A model generated the notes under the pieces. The model did no database searches and was not told the origin of the DNA. It saw nothing but the letters and a program-made list of their open reading frames with translations. From contig JANNOJ010000037.1 of assembly GCA_031399025.1 (NCBI GenBank), forward strand, positions 6,627 through 70,626: DNA of 64,000 nt, given 5' to 3'. Both the position numbers and the translations under genes were made by a program. Of this stretch, positions 25,649 through 34,499 are shown piece by piece; the stretch's first letter is position 1, and each line of letters opens with the position of its first letter. Origin of the DNA: CBDBZL01 sp031399025 (GTDB lineage Bacteria; Pseudomonadota; Alphaproteobacteria; Sphingomonadales; Sphingomonadaceae).

Positions 25649-26449
25649 TCAGTGCACGAACCTGGCGACCACGTCGCGGTAGCTGCGCGAGACCTTCACC
25701 TCGGCGCCGCTTTCCAGCACGAGGAAGCACTCGCCATTGGTGTGCGGCTTGACCTGGCGGACCTGGTCGAGGTTGACGATGGTGGAGCGGTGGACGCGCT
25801 GGAAGGTCTTGGGGTCGAGCCGGCGCTCCAGGTCCTTCATGGTCTCGCGCAGGATCAGCGAATTGTCGCCGGTGTAGATGCACATGTAATCGCCCGCGGC
25901 CTCGATGTGCTCGATCGAGCCGACGTTGACCCGGAAGATCTTGCCGCGGTCCTTGATGTTGATCAGCTTCTCGTAACGCCCGGCGCCGGCCGCCTCGCTG
26001 TCGGCGTCGATTTCACCGAGGCTGTCGGGAGAGATCTCGGCGAGCACGTCCTTGAGCTTGCCCGCCTCTTCCGCCGAGCGCTTCTCGGTGAGCCTGGTGC
26101 GCACGCGCTCCATGGTGTCGGCGAGTTTGTCCACGTCCACCGGCTTCATCAGATAATTGACCGCATTGGCCTCGAAGGCGCGGATGGCGTGTTCCTGGTA
26201 GGCGGTGACGAAGACGAACAGCGGCGGCTCGATCTCCATCACGCCCTTTACCACCGAGAAGCCGTCGAAGCCGGGCATCTGGATGTCGAGGAAGACCAGA
26301 TCGGGCTTCTGGGTCTTGATCGCGCGGATCGCCTCGCGGCCGTTGGCGCAGGTATCGATGATCTCGACATCGGCGAACGGCTCGAGGCGCAGTTCGAGAC
26401 CCTGGACGGCGAGTTTCTCGTCATCGACGATGATCGTGCGTATGGTCAT
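25649..26449 (-). CDS. LytTR-type response regulator
   Basis: A 266-residue regulator. The receiver domain has DDE near residue 10, phospho-acceptor Asp in LVFLDIQMPGFDGF, Thr in FVTAY and Lys in NYLMKPVD. The C-terminal LytTR DNA-binding domain follows an acidic linker (IEHIEAAGDYMCIYTGD, FQRVHRSTIVNLDQVRQVKP). It is coded by a gene whose start overlaps the histidine kinase stop by four bases, forming a clear kinase-regulator pair. Confidence 0.95.
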   Translation of the reverse strand: MTIRTIIVDDEKLAVQGLELRLEPFADVEIIDTCANGREAIRAIKTQKPDLVFLDIQMPGFDGFSVVKGVMEIEPPLFVFVTAYQEHAIRAFEANAVNYLMKPVDVDKLADTMERVRTRLTEKRSAEEAGKLKDVLAEISPDSLGEIDADSEAAGAGRYEKLINIKDRGKIFRVNVGSIEHIEAAGDYMCIYTGDNSLILRETMKDLERRLDPKTFQRVHRSTIVNLDQVRQVKPHTNGECFLVLESGAEVKVSRSYRDVVARFVH

Positions 26450-27636
26450 GTAAAGCTTCCAACTTCGCGTTTGCGGGGTTCGTCCGCCAGGATCGTCATG
26501 CCGCTGCGCATCACCTCGCTTGCCCGGGTCTCGTCTTCTTCGGCGCGCTCGAGCGGGATTTCGATGATCACCGTGAACCCGCCGTCGGGCGGGGTCTCGA
26601 TGGCGAAGCGGTGATCGCTACCGTAAGCCTGGCCCAGCCGCTCCCGGATATTGGCTAGGCCCACGCCTGTCGAGGTGGACCTGGGGTGCGGCAGGCGCAA
26701 CTCGCCGTCATTCGTGCACGGCGCACCCGGACCCGTGTCGCTGACCGTCAGCCGGACCCGCTGACCGATGACCTGCGCCGAGAGCCGGATGCGCGCGCCA
26801 TCTTCCTGCGTCGAGACCGCATATTTGATGGCGTTCTCCACCAGCGGCTGGAGCAGCAGCGAGGGGATGCAGGCTTCGGCAGCGGCAGGATCGATGCGGA
26901 ACTCGGTCCGCAGCCGCTCCTCGAAGCGCATCCGCTCGATTTCCAGGTACAGTTTCAGCGTGTCGACCTCCTGCGCCACCGTCACCTTGCCGCCGGGCTG
27001 GGTGACCAGCGTGTGGCGCAGGAAGCTGGAGAGCCGGGTGAGCATGGCGTTGGCCGCCTCGGTCTGCTTCAAGAGCACCAGCGTGCTGATGGAGTTGAGC
27101 GTATTGAACAGGAAGTGCGGGTTGAGCTGGTAACGCAGCATGGCCAACTGGGCGCTGGTGGCCTGCGCGCCCAACCGCTCGAGCCGGTCGGCCTGCTCCT
27201 CCACCTGGAGGAAGTAGTTGATGGCGTAATACAGGCCGGTCCAGGCCGCGAGCAGCGTCAGGTCGAGGTAGAACACGCCGAGCAGGAGGCTCACGAAGCT
27301 GACATCGCTGCCGGCCTGGTAGAGATCGAGCACCCAGCCGTTGATGAAGGCCGAAACGGCGACCGCCGCGGCCAACACCAGCACTGTCGCGCCCCAGGTG
27401 ACCAGGGGGCGGTAGTTGATCAGCCGATTGTAGGCCACCGACAGCAGGGTGCTGACCGAAAAGCCGGTGACGGTGGCGATGAAGATGATGATGAAGAAAT
27501 CGAGCGGCCGCTGGTTGGCCAGGCTCGAACTGGCGCGCACCAGCATCGCCCCGCCCCAACCGACCAGCTGCAGCCGCCAGAAGGCCCGGGCCTTGTTGGC
27601 GAAAAAGGGTGCCGGTTGAAAGGGCAGCATCGCCAT
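26446..27636 (-). CDS. LytS/YehU-type sensor histidine kinase
   Basis: About 396 residues from ATG 27636 (MAMLPFQPAPFF); ATGs at 27666 and 27630 are also possible. Four hydrophobic segments at about residues 30-150 (for example PLDFFIIIFIATVTGF, VLVLAAAVAVSAFI, LLLGVFYLDLTLLAAW) form the sensor, then the His_kinase domain with phospho-His in LRYQLNPHFLFNTLNSI, N box LVENAIKYAV, and ATP-binding DTGPGAP and GVGLANIRERL. It phosphorylates the LytTR regulator encoded next. Confidence 0.94.
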   Translation of the reverse strand: MAMLPFQPAPFFANKARAFWRLQLVGWGGAMLVRASSSLANQRPLDFFIIIFIATVTGFSVSTLLSVAYNRLINYRPLVTWGATVLVLAAAVAVSAFINGWVLDLYQAGSDVSFVSLLLGVFYLDLTLLAAWTGLYYAINYFLQVEEQADRLERLGAQATSAQLAMLRYQLNPHFLFNTLNSISTLVLLKQTEAANAMLTRLSSFLRHTLVTQPGGKVTVAQEVDTLKLYLEIERMRFEERLRTEFRIDPAAAEACIPSLLLQPLVENAIKYAVSTQEDGARIRLSAQVIGQRVRLTVSDTGPGAPCTNDGELRLPHPRSTSTGVGLANIRERLGQAYGSDHRFAIETPPDGGFTVIIEIPLERAEEDETRASEVMRSGMTILADEPRKREVGSFT

Positions 27637-27758
27637 GGCCGTGCGTTGTAGCGCAAGCCGCGTCATCGCGTCAGCCGCTTTCGCCGAGTGGATAGCTGGG
27701 CGAGGCGCCCGCCCGGCGCGGCTCGCCGAGGCGAGCAATTACCCGCGGCTCGCGGAAG

Positions 27759-28484
27759 CTAGGAATTGCGCGCCGCCGCGATCGCCTGGCCGATCCGCTC
27801 CGCGCCGACCGCGCCGGTGAGCGCTTCATCGCCCACGATCCAGCTCGGCGTGCCGGTGAGCCCAAGCGCCTGGGCGAGCTGGGCATTGCCCTGCAGCTGG
27901 GCATCGAACTGCCCGAGCGCGATCGCCGCGCGCGCCCGATCGAGATCGACCCCAGCCTGGCGCGCGGCGGCCGCGATGGTCTCGGCGGTGGGGCGGCCGG
28001 CGGCGAACATCGCGGCGTGGAACGCAGCGTAGCGGCCCTGCTGCGCGGCGGCGAGCGCCATCCGCGCGGCGTCGGCGCTCTCGGGCGTGAGGATCGGATA
28101 TTCGCGCACCACCACCCTGAGATCGGGGTTGGCGGCGATGAGCCGCTGCACGTCGGGTAGGCTGGAGCGACAGAAGCCGCAGGCGTAGTCGCTGAATTCC
28201 ACCAGCGTGATCGTGCCCTGCGGATTGCCGAGCACTGCGCCGGGATACGGGGTTTCGTACTCGCCCCGCAGCGGCGCCAGGCGCGCGCGTAGCTCGCGCT
28301 GCTGCAGCACTGCCATCGCCTCGGGCAGCACCTCGGGGTGGGTCAGCAGATATTCGCGGATCCCGGCCGCTCCCGCCTGGCCGGCGCGGTGCCCGCCGAG
28401 CCCGGACCAGGCGAACAGCGCGGCGCCGACAAAGCCGGCGACAAGCGCGAGCGCCGCCGTGATGACCGGACGCCCTGCCGCCAT
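27759..28484 (-). CDS. DsbA/Com1-like periplasmic thiol oxidoreductase
   Basis: A 241-residue protein with an N-terminal membrane anchor (VITAALALVAGFVGAALFAW), a short helical region (IREYLLTHPEVLPEAMAVLQ) typical of the Com1/BdbD group, and a thioredoxin fold with the CGFC active site (FSDYACGFCRSSLPD) and cis-Pro loop GTPSWIVG. It forms or shuffles disulphides outside the cytoplasm. It lies three bases after the M48 protease stop, same strand. Confidence 0.92.
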   Translation of the reverse strand: MAAGRPVITAALALVAGFVGAALFAWSGLGGHRAGQAGAAGIREYLLTHPEVLPEAMAVLQQRELRARLAPLRGEYETPYPGAVLGNPQGTITLVEFSDYACGFCRSSLPDVQRLIAANPDLRVVVREYPILTPESADAARMALAAAQQGRYAAFHAAMFAAGRPTAETIAAAARQAGVDLDRARAAIALGQFDAQLQGNAQLAQALGLTGTPSWIVGDEALTGAVGAERIGQAIAAARNS

Positions 28485-28487
28485 GCC

Positions 28488-29885
28488 TCAGTTCTGCCGC
28501 TGCTCGTCGTCGCGCTCGATCAGGGCGCGCGCCTGCAGGGCAACGTCCTGGGCGCGGATCCAGTCCGGCGTACCGGGGGGCAGGGCATGTTCGGCGGCGG
28601 TGGCGCTGGCCAGAGCGGCGCGCGGATTGCCGCTCATCACCTGCTGTTCGGCGCTGGCGAGCTGCGCGCGCGGGATATCGCCCTGCGAGCCGTAGACCAC
28701 CCCCAGCTGGTACCAGGCGAAGGGATTGTCGCGATCGCGCGCCACCGCCGCGCGCAGCACGTGCTCGGCCTCGTCCAAGTGCGCCTCGTCCTCGGTGGCG
28801 ATCAGCGCGTGCCCGAACAAACTGGCGATCAGCGGGTCGTTGCCGGTCAACCGAACCGCGCGGCGCAGCGGCTCGATCGCCTCGTCGGGCCGACCCGATT
28901 CGAGCAGCACCTGGCCGGCGAGCTCGAGGAAATAGGGGTTGTTCGGGTCCTGCGCGATCAACGCCTCGGTCTCCGCTAGCGCCTCCTCGATCCGCGCCTG
29001 TTTGTGAAACGCATAGGCGCGGGCGTAGCGCGCGGCGACGCTGGTCATGTGCTGGGGATAGGCCTGCAGCGTGCGCGCCGGCTCGGCAAGATAGCCGTAA
29101 AGCTTGGCCTTCACCTGCTCGAAGCGGGCCTGTTCGCCGGCGTCGGGGGCGCGGTCCCAGGCGGGGTCGAGCTGATAGACCTCGGTCAACCGCGCGATGC
29201 GCGTGCCCGAGAGGGGGTGCGTGCGGGCGAACTCGGCTTCCTCGGTCTGCTGGTAGCCGTAGCGAAACTCCAGGTTCTGCAGCTTGCGGAAGAACTCCAG
29301 GCTGCCCTTGCCGGTCATCCCCGCTTTGGAGAGGTATTCGGCGCCGGCCGCGTCGGCGCTGGCCTCCTGCGTGCGCGTGAAGGAGAGATAGGAGCCCATC
29401 GCCGCCTGCTGACCGAGCGCCATCGCCCCCATTGCCGCATCGCCCGCGCCGGCGAGTGCTGCAGCGACCCCGGCGAGCATCGAGAGCAGCTGGATCTTGC
29501 CTGCCTTACCCGCGCCCTCGGACATGCGGTTGACATGGCCGCCGGTGATGTGGCCGAGCTCGTGGGCGAGCACGCCCTGCACCTCGTTGGCGGTATCGGC
29601 GGCGTTGATCAGCCCGGAATGGATGTAGACCCGCTGCCCGCCGGCCACGAAGGCGTTGATGGACGGGTCGTTGATGAGGATCACCTCGACCTGCCCGCGG
29701 CCCAGGCCCGCCGCCTCGGCGAGCGGATCCATCAGGTCCTGCAGCAGCTGCTCGGTCTCGGCATCGCGCAGGATGCTCTGCGCGGTCGCGGGGCGGGCGA
29801 CGAGCATCGTCAGCGCGAGGACGGCGAGCACGCTCGCAATGAGGCGGCCGATCGGGCCGGTCCGGAGGCGGCATAGGCGGGTCAT
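28488..29885 (-). CDS. M48-family metalloprotease with TPR tail (BepA-like)
   Basis: A 465-residue exported protein: signal peptide ending ARPATAQ, zinc motif AHELGHITGGH (HExxH), third ligand Glu in EASADAAGAEYL, then TPR helices (~300-440: ARYARAYAFHKQARIEEALAET, NPYFLELAGQVLLESGRPDEA). This is the BepA/YfgC type that checks outer-membrane protein assembly in the periplasm. Coupled closely with the DsbA-like gene, fitting a shared envelope-quality role. Confidence 0.93.
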   Translation of the reverse strand: MTRLCRLRTGPIGRLIASVLAVLALTMLVARPATAQSILRDAETEQLLQDLMDPLAEAAGLGRGQVEVILINDPSINAFVAGGQRVYIHSGLINAADTANEVQGVLAHELGHITGGHVNRMSEGAGKAGKIQLLSMLAGVAAALAGAGDAAMGAMALGQQAAMGSYLSFTRTQEASADAAGAEYLSKAGMTGKGSLEFFRKLQNLEFRYGYQQTEEAEFARTHPLSGTRIARLTEVYQLDPAWDRAPDAGEQARFEQVKAKLYGYLAEPARTLQAYPQHMTSVAARYARAYAFHKQARIEEALAETEALIAQDPNNPYFLELAGQVLLESGRPDEAIEPLRRAVRLTGNDPLIASLFGHALIATEDEAHLDEAEHVLRAAVARDRDNPFAWYQLGVVYGSQGDIPRAQLASAEQQVMSGNPRAALASATAAEHALPPGTPDWIRAQDVALQARALIERDDEQRQN

Positions 29886-30023
29886 GCGTGCCCATGGCTA
29901 ACGCATCGGCGGCTGAACGCAATCTGAAGCCCGCTTTCCTCGTCGGTCGCACGGCGGGCTTGGTGCGGGCGGATACCTCGCTGCGGCCGGGGATCTGCCC
30001 CGGCGCAACTTCGTTCGCGCAGC

Positions 30024-31154
30024 TCAGCCCGCCGGCGGCGTCTGGTCTACCTTCTCCACCACCCTGATGATCTGCTCGGTCTCGCCCCCGGGCGTGAAGC
30101 CGAGCGCGTGGAGGAACTGCTCGCCCACCGCGAAGCTGTCGCCCAGCCACAGGGCGACGCCGGCGGCGCGGATCGAAGCGATCGCCGCTTCCTCGGCGGC
30201 GGTGAGCGCCTCGCCGGCCACGGTGCGCAGGAACACCGCGGCGATGCGGCCCGGATAGGTGCGCACCGCCTCGGCAAAGGCGGGCACGTCGCCCTGCGTG
30301 TCGTCGCCGATGAGGGCAAAGCGCAGTTCGGGATAGAGGCCCAGGATGGCCTTGATGGCCTCGCGCTTGTGGGTCCCGTGGCTGGCCGATCCGAAGGTGG
30401 CGCGGTTCAGGCCCCAGTCGCGCAGCAAGAGCGGCCCGAGCGGCAGGCCCTTCGCGCGCTGGAACGCGACCAGGTAGGCAAACAGGTTCCACGGGGAGGA
30501 CGAGACGTAGAAGAACGGACGGTGCGTCGCCGTGATGCTCTTTTCGGACCTGCGTTCGCCCGTTTGCTGGTCAGCGGCAAGAACCTCGCCGCCTCCCAGC
30601 GCCCCATAGAACGGGGCGGCGCCGGGGACGATCTCCCGCTCGGTAGGCATCTGGGCGAGCACGCGGCGCCAATTGCGCGCGAAGTTGCGCCAGCCGCCGG
30701 TGATGCCGGTCTCGATGATCACGTCGTCGATGTCGGAGATCACTGCCAGCCGGCTGTCGAGCCCCGGCGCCAGGATATGGGCGGTGGCCCCGGCCTGGCC
30801 GCCGTCCGCACCGATCCAGGTAAGCTCGGCCGCCTCCCACGCCGGGTGCCGGGGCAGGTCCCAGGCCGGTTCGAGTGGGCAATCGAACCGGACGAAGCCT
30901 TCGGCATCGCTCGCCGCCTCGGCCGCCAGCAGGGTTTCGCCCGGGCCATCGACCCGCAAGACGACCCTGAGACCGGCAACTTCGCGCGAGGCAAACTGGC
31001 CCAGCATGGTGCCAATCGCGCGCAAGCGGTTGGCGCCCGGCTCGAAGTGGCGGGCCGATTGCCGCAGCGCGCGCGCGGTCAGCTGCAGGCGGTGGCGGCT
31101 GCGAAAACCGAAATAAGGCTGCACGTGAACCGGAGCTGGGTGAAGCAGAGCCAT
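30024..31154 (-). CDS. APP1 (DUF2183) catalytic-domain protein, phosphatidate-phosphatase-like
   Basis: A 376-residue protein from ATG 31154. The core motif VISDIDDVIIETG is a HAD-type DxDxT/V site, followed by SSSPWNLFAYLVAF and RFALIGDDTQGDVPAF, all hallmarks of the APP1 domain first known in yeast actin patch phosphatidate phosphatase. The N-terminal half (FGFRSRHRLQLTARAL...) is the usual bacterial beta-rich partner domain. No signal peptide is seen. Probably acts on lipids or phosphoesters; substrate unproven. Confidence 0.9.
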   Translation of the reverse strand: MALLHPAPVHVQPYFGFRSRHRLQLTARALRQSARHFEPGANRLRAIGTMLGQFASREVAGLRVVLRVDGPGETLLAAEAASDAEGFVRFDCPLEPAWDLPRHPAWEAAELTWIGADGGQAGATAHILAPGLDSRLAVISDIDDVIIETGITGGWRNFARNWRRVLAQMPTEREIVPGAAPFYGALGGGEVLAADQQTGERRSEKSITATHRPFFYVSSSPWNLFAYLVAFQRAKGLPLGPLLLRDWGLNRATFGSASHGTHKREAIKAILGLYPELRFALIGDDTQGDVPAFAEAVRTYPGRIAAVFLRTVAGEALTAAEEAAIASIRAAGVALWLGDSFAVGEQFLHALGFTPGGETEQIIRVVEKVDQTPPAG

Positions 31155-32019
31155 GGCGGGTGCGGCTAGCGCCCCCCACGTCGGAGGGACAGAGGTTTCG
31201 CGGCGGCGGGTTGTGTGCGGCTCGGGTGGAGGCACTGGGCCAGCAGGGTTCGCGCAGTAAGGCAGATCAGAACCGCCTCACCGCGCCACCGCCTCACCGC
31301 GCCGCCGGCAGCGTGCTCGCTTGGCCATGCCATGCTTGGTCGAACAGGGGGCGCGGTAGTCGTCCCGCCGATGGCTGTCGTCGCGGCGTGAGGCAAATGG
31401 GGCCTTGATGCGGGCCGCGGCGGCGCCCGGCTCGCCGGTTCGATCGTTGCGAGTACGCCAGGGCCAGTGCGGCGGCGGGTCTGTCGATCGGCCAAGCGGG
31501 TGGTCGGCCGACACCCAGTGCGTGTCGGGAGAGCGGGTCCATCCGGAGGGCCGCAAGCAAGCTCGCCGCACATGCCGTCTACTTTGCGGGCTTTGCATCA
31601 CATCGGCGCCCGGCGCTTCGCCCAGCTCCGGGAGTTTTGCGCCCGTCGGGGGCGGCGGGCGATGGGTTCGCAGCAATCGTCCCGGCGCGTGTAGCGCCAT
31701 TCCCCGCCCGCAGTGTGAACCGGGTTCTCCTGACCGGCATCGTAGCGGGGACCACCTGAGCATTCGCCATGCGCTTGCCCCCGCTTCTGTCGGAAAACCA
31801 TTCAAGCCAACGCCTTCAGGTCCCCGCAGACTGCTGCACTGGAGCTGTCTGCCGCCGGGCAAGCCACCGGCACCCGCCAGCTGAGCGCGACCTTGCCCGC
31901 GGGAGTGCTGATCAGGTGAGCCGTCGGCCGGTTCTGCGATCCTCTATCCGGCCTGATCCGAGCGAACTACGCGCACAAGCGCGCGTGGCCGCGCCGGCCA
32001 ATGCCGCCGCGCGCGCCGG
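31155..32019. other. 865-base region without a recognised gene
   Basis: Long antiparallel open frames exist (31405-31884 plus, 31278-31862 minus) but both are Pro/Arg/Ser-rich with no family pattern and no good ribosome site. Compared with the tightly packed surroundings this is an unusually large gap and may be decayed DNA. Confidence 0.45.
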
Positions 32020-33036
32020 TCAATTCGGCAGGCGGCCGGCGGCTCGCTCGTAGAGCCTGCTGCCGCGCTTCACCTCGCCCAACACAACGGGCGCGCCGGC
32101 GGGTGTGCAGGCGACCGCGACCAGCGCGAATTCTGCGTCAGAAGCGTCGATTTCTGCCAGGTCCAGCGGTGCAAGCGCGGGCAGCATGCGCGTTCGCGCT
32201 TTCATCGGATCCTTGGTCTTGGATCCGGTTGGAAGCTGTGCAAGTGCCTGGGCGGCAGCATCGGGTGCGGGGCCTTCAGCGGGCTCGGCCTGGGCGTCAT
32301 CGGCTGCATCGTGGATCGCCTGGCCGAGTTCGGCCAACAGGTCCTCGATCATGGCGCAATCGGCCTCCTCCTTCCAATTGATGACGCCGAATACGAAGTC
32401 GATCGTGCCGCCGCCACGCGAGAACGGCAGCAGGATCCCGCGATAGAGGATGGTCTTGGCCCGCTGATTGACGAATTCCGCTTCGAACCCGATGGGCTCC
32501 GGGCTGACGAGAGCCTTCAGATAGTGTCTGGCGATGCGTACCAGCAGCGAGCGCTCGGGCATGCACGAGACGCACGACACGCTATCGCCCTGGACGCCGC
32601 ATTCGGCGGCAAGGCTATCGCCCAGGAAGGCGATCCTCGGGTCGTGCGGACTGCAGGTCACATCGAGTAGCACGCCGAACGGCGCGAGAGCGGGATGGTC
32701 GCCGGGCCTCAGATCGGCGATCGCCGGTAACCGATGGGCGCCGAGCAGGGCAATCCATAGCTCGTAGGCGCGCACCTGCATGCGCCGCTCGTGCGGGCCG
32801 ACGTGCTCGGGCGGCAGTTCGCCCTCGCATTCGCCGCGATCGAGCGCAGCCGCGGCCGGCGCCTGTACGGCAGGTGCGGCGATTCGCCCGGCGGCCGCAG
32901 CCGGCCGCTGTCCCAAGGTATCGATTCGCAAGGCCAGCTCCCGCAACGGCCAGATCACTTTGCCGTATTGCGGTAAATTGATCGTTAAGTCCGCCGAACG
33001 ATCTCGTTTGCCGCCGCCCAGCGCCACTGCTGGCAC
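32020..33036 (-). CDS. PAS_5-like domain protein
   Basis: A 338-residue protein from the likely GTG start 33036 (PAVALGGGKRDRS follows); the open frame extends upstream but is Arg-rich there. The central part YELWIALLGAHRLPAIADLRPGD, LLDVTCSPHDPRIAFLGDSL, and LPFSRGGGTIDFVFGVINWKEE fits the alphaproteobacterial PAS_5 family. A CVSCMPER segment may bind metal or a cofactor. Long acidic/Ala linker (DDAQAEPAEGPAPDAAAQAL) precedes a short conserved tail. Sensor or adaptor without an output domain. Confidence 0.72.
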   Translation of the reverse strand: MPAVALGGGKRDRSADLTINLPQYGKVIWPLRELALRIDTLGQRPAAAAGRIAAPAVQAPAAAALDRGECEGELPPEHVGPHERRMQVRAYELWIALLGAHRLPAIADLRPGDHPALAPFGVLLDVTCSPHDPRIAFLGDSLAAECGVQGDSVSCVSCMPERSLLVRIARHYLKALVSPEPIGFEAEFVNQRAKTILYRGILLPFSRGGGTIDFVFGVINWKEEADCAMIEDLLAELGQAIHDAADDAQAEPAEGPAPDAAAQALAQLPTGSKTKDPMKARTRMLPALAPLDLAEIDASDAEFALVAVACTPAGAPVVLGEVKRGSRLYERAAGRLPN

Positions 33037-33365
33037 CCATGTCCTGATCCGCAACCGGGCTGGCGCCTGGTGCGGTGGCGCATTGCTTGCACTTTGTCCC
33101 CAGCGCCATCGCATCGGCCTCCGCCGACGCGGCGCACGGGCTATCCGGATCGCACAATCGCGAATGGATGTCGGACACGAAGGCCATATTGCCCGCTGCG
33201 CTTCCAAACGGGCGCGCTGCTCAAAAAAAGTGAGCCGCAGCGTGACAGGGGTCCCATGGCACGCGTTAGCAACTCGAGGTCAAGCGGGCGCTAAAGCCTT
33301 GCCGCGACTAGGTAACCCTACCGATTCTCGCGGGCAGGGAAATGCGCTAGCCATACCGCCGGACG
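33037..33365. other. Divergent promoter region
   Basis: Space between the divergent PAS-like and GAF-like genes. Nothing coding recognised; a short A-run (CAAAAAAAGTGAG, about 33222) stands out. Confidence 0.4.
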
Positions 33366-33908
33366 ATGCGTGGGAGTGGTTGGTTGCAATACGATCCCAA
33401 GTTCAGGCCCACTTTCAGGCCCGATGCCGCGCCGGCGCCGGTGACTGGGGGTGAGGGGACATTGGCCGGATTGGCCGAGTTGGTGCGGGCCCACCTGGGC
33501 TGCGAGATGGTGGTGATCTGCCTGGCCGCGCCCTTCGCCGACCTACTGGCGGCGGATGGGCTCGCGAATGGGGCCGGTGGGGCGGGGTTAGCGGGATCGG
33601 CGGAACCCATCGGCGCCGTCGCCCGGGATCGGGCACTGCCGCGGGCGCAAGCGGCACTTGCCGATCCGGCGCGGCTGACCCATCCGGTCGGGGCGGTCGA
33701 CCGGGGCTTTGCCTTCTATGCCGGTCTGCCGCTCCGCCTCGCCTCGGGCCAGGGGCTCGGCACGCTCGCCGCGCTCGATCGCACACCGCGCAAGCTCCTC
33801 GCGAACGAACTGGCAACATTGCGGATGCTGGCGGGGATCATCGTGCAGCTGGCCGAATTGCGGCTGGCAGTCGCCGGTGGTGGTGTGGCTGGCGAAGCAG
33901 GCGCCTAG
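33366..33908 (+). CDS. GAF-domain protein
   Basis: A 180-residue protein. Residues ~35-170 match a single GAF domain: LAELVRAHLGCEMVVICLA at the start and DRGFAFYAGLPLRLASGQGLGTLAALDRTPRKL, in which FYAG.PL....G...GTL...D is the classic GAF signature. The middle is Ala/Gly-rich. No output domain, so likely a small ligand-binding or protein-interaction unit. Its end overlaps the convergent minus-strand gene by four bases. Confidence 0.8.
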   Translation: MRGSGWLQYDPKFRPTFRPDAAPAPVTGGEGTLAGLAELVRAHLGCEMVVICLAAPFADLLAADGLANGAGGAGLAGSAEPIGAVARDRALPRAQAALADPARLTHPVGAVDRGFAFYAGLPLRLASGQGLGTLAALDRTPRKLLANELATLRMLAGIIVQLAELRLAVAGGGVAGEAGA

Positions 33909-34186
33909 GCCGCGCCGCCGCTCCGCCAGAGCTGGCCGCGCCGGGTGAGCGCGGCGTCGATCAGCTGCGGAACCGGGCCGGCGCCGATCAGCAGCGCCTC
34001 GTACATGATCAACCCGTCCTCCTGGAGCCGCGCCGCGGCCTCGACGAACACCCGGTCGGGCACCCGCTCGGGCAGCGTCTGGGGGGTGACCGTGAGCGGA
34101 AAGGGCCATTCGCGGCGCAATTGCTCGACGATCGCGCGCCGGGTGCTGTCGAGCGCGTCGGGATGCGACCTGAGGTTCTCGTCCAT
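33905..34186 (-). CDS. Conserved hypothetical protein
   Basis: A 93-residue mostly helical protein from ATG 34186: ALDSTRRAIVEQLRREWPF, PERVPDRVFVEAAARLQEDG, and LIGAGPVPQLIDAALTRRGQLW. No family recognised. The gene is convergent with the GAF gene with a four-base overlap. Confidence 0.6.
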   Translation of the reverse strand: MDENLRSHPDALDSTRRAIVEQLRREWPFPLTVTPQTLPERVPDRVFVEAAARLQEDGLIMYEALLIGAGPVPQLIDAALTRRGQLWRSGGAA

Positions 34187-34499
34187 GCGCGGCCCGCCTC
34201 CCGCGGGGTGATGCCAGCTTGCCTGAAGACCGCGTTGTAACCGCGCGAGGGTGAAAAGGCACGCCTTCCAGCTGGGTTTCGGCGGGCTGTGCCAGCAAGG
34301 AACGGAAGACGCCCGGATTGGGCATGCTAGTATTCGCAAGGTTCAGCCAAAGAGCGGTAACGAGCCAGCAGTCCTATGTGATCGCCTGTATTTGATCGGC
34401 CAAGATCGGTTTGGTAGGTAGCTGAGGTTGTGCTATCACAATCCTGCCCGGGGGCCAAGATAATCACCGATAATCAACTCTTTGATAACGGAGGCTGTT
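34187..34499. other. Intergenic region upstream of the lipoprotein gene
   Basis: A 313-base gap between divergent genes; the half near the lipoprotein gene is AT-richer and likely holds its promoter. No RNA gene or repeat recognised. Confidence 0.4.
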
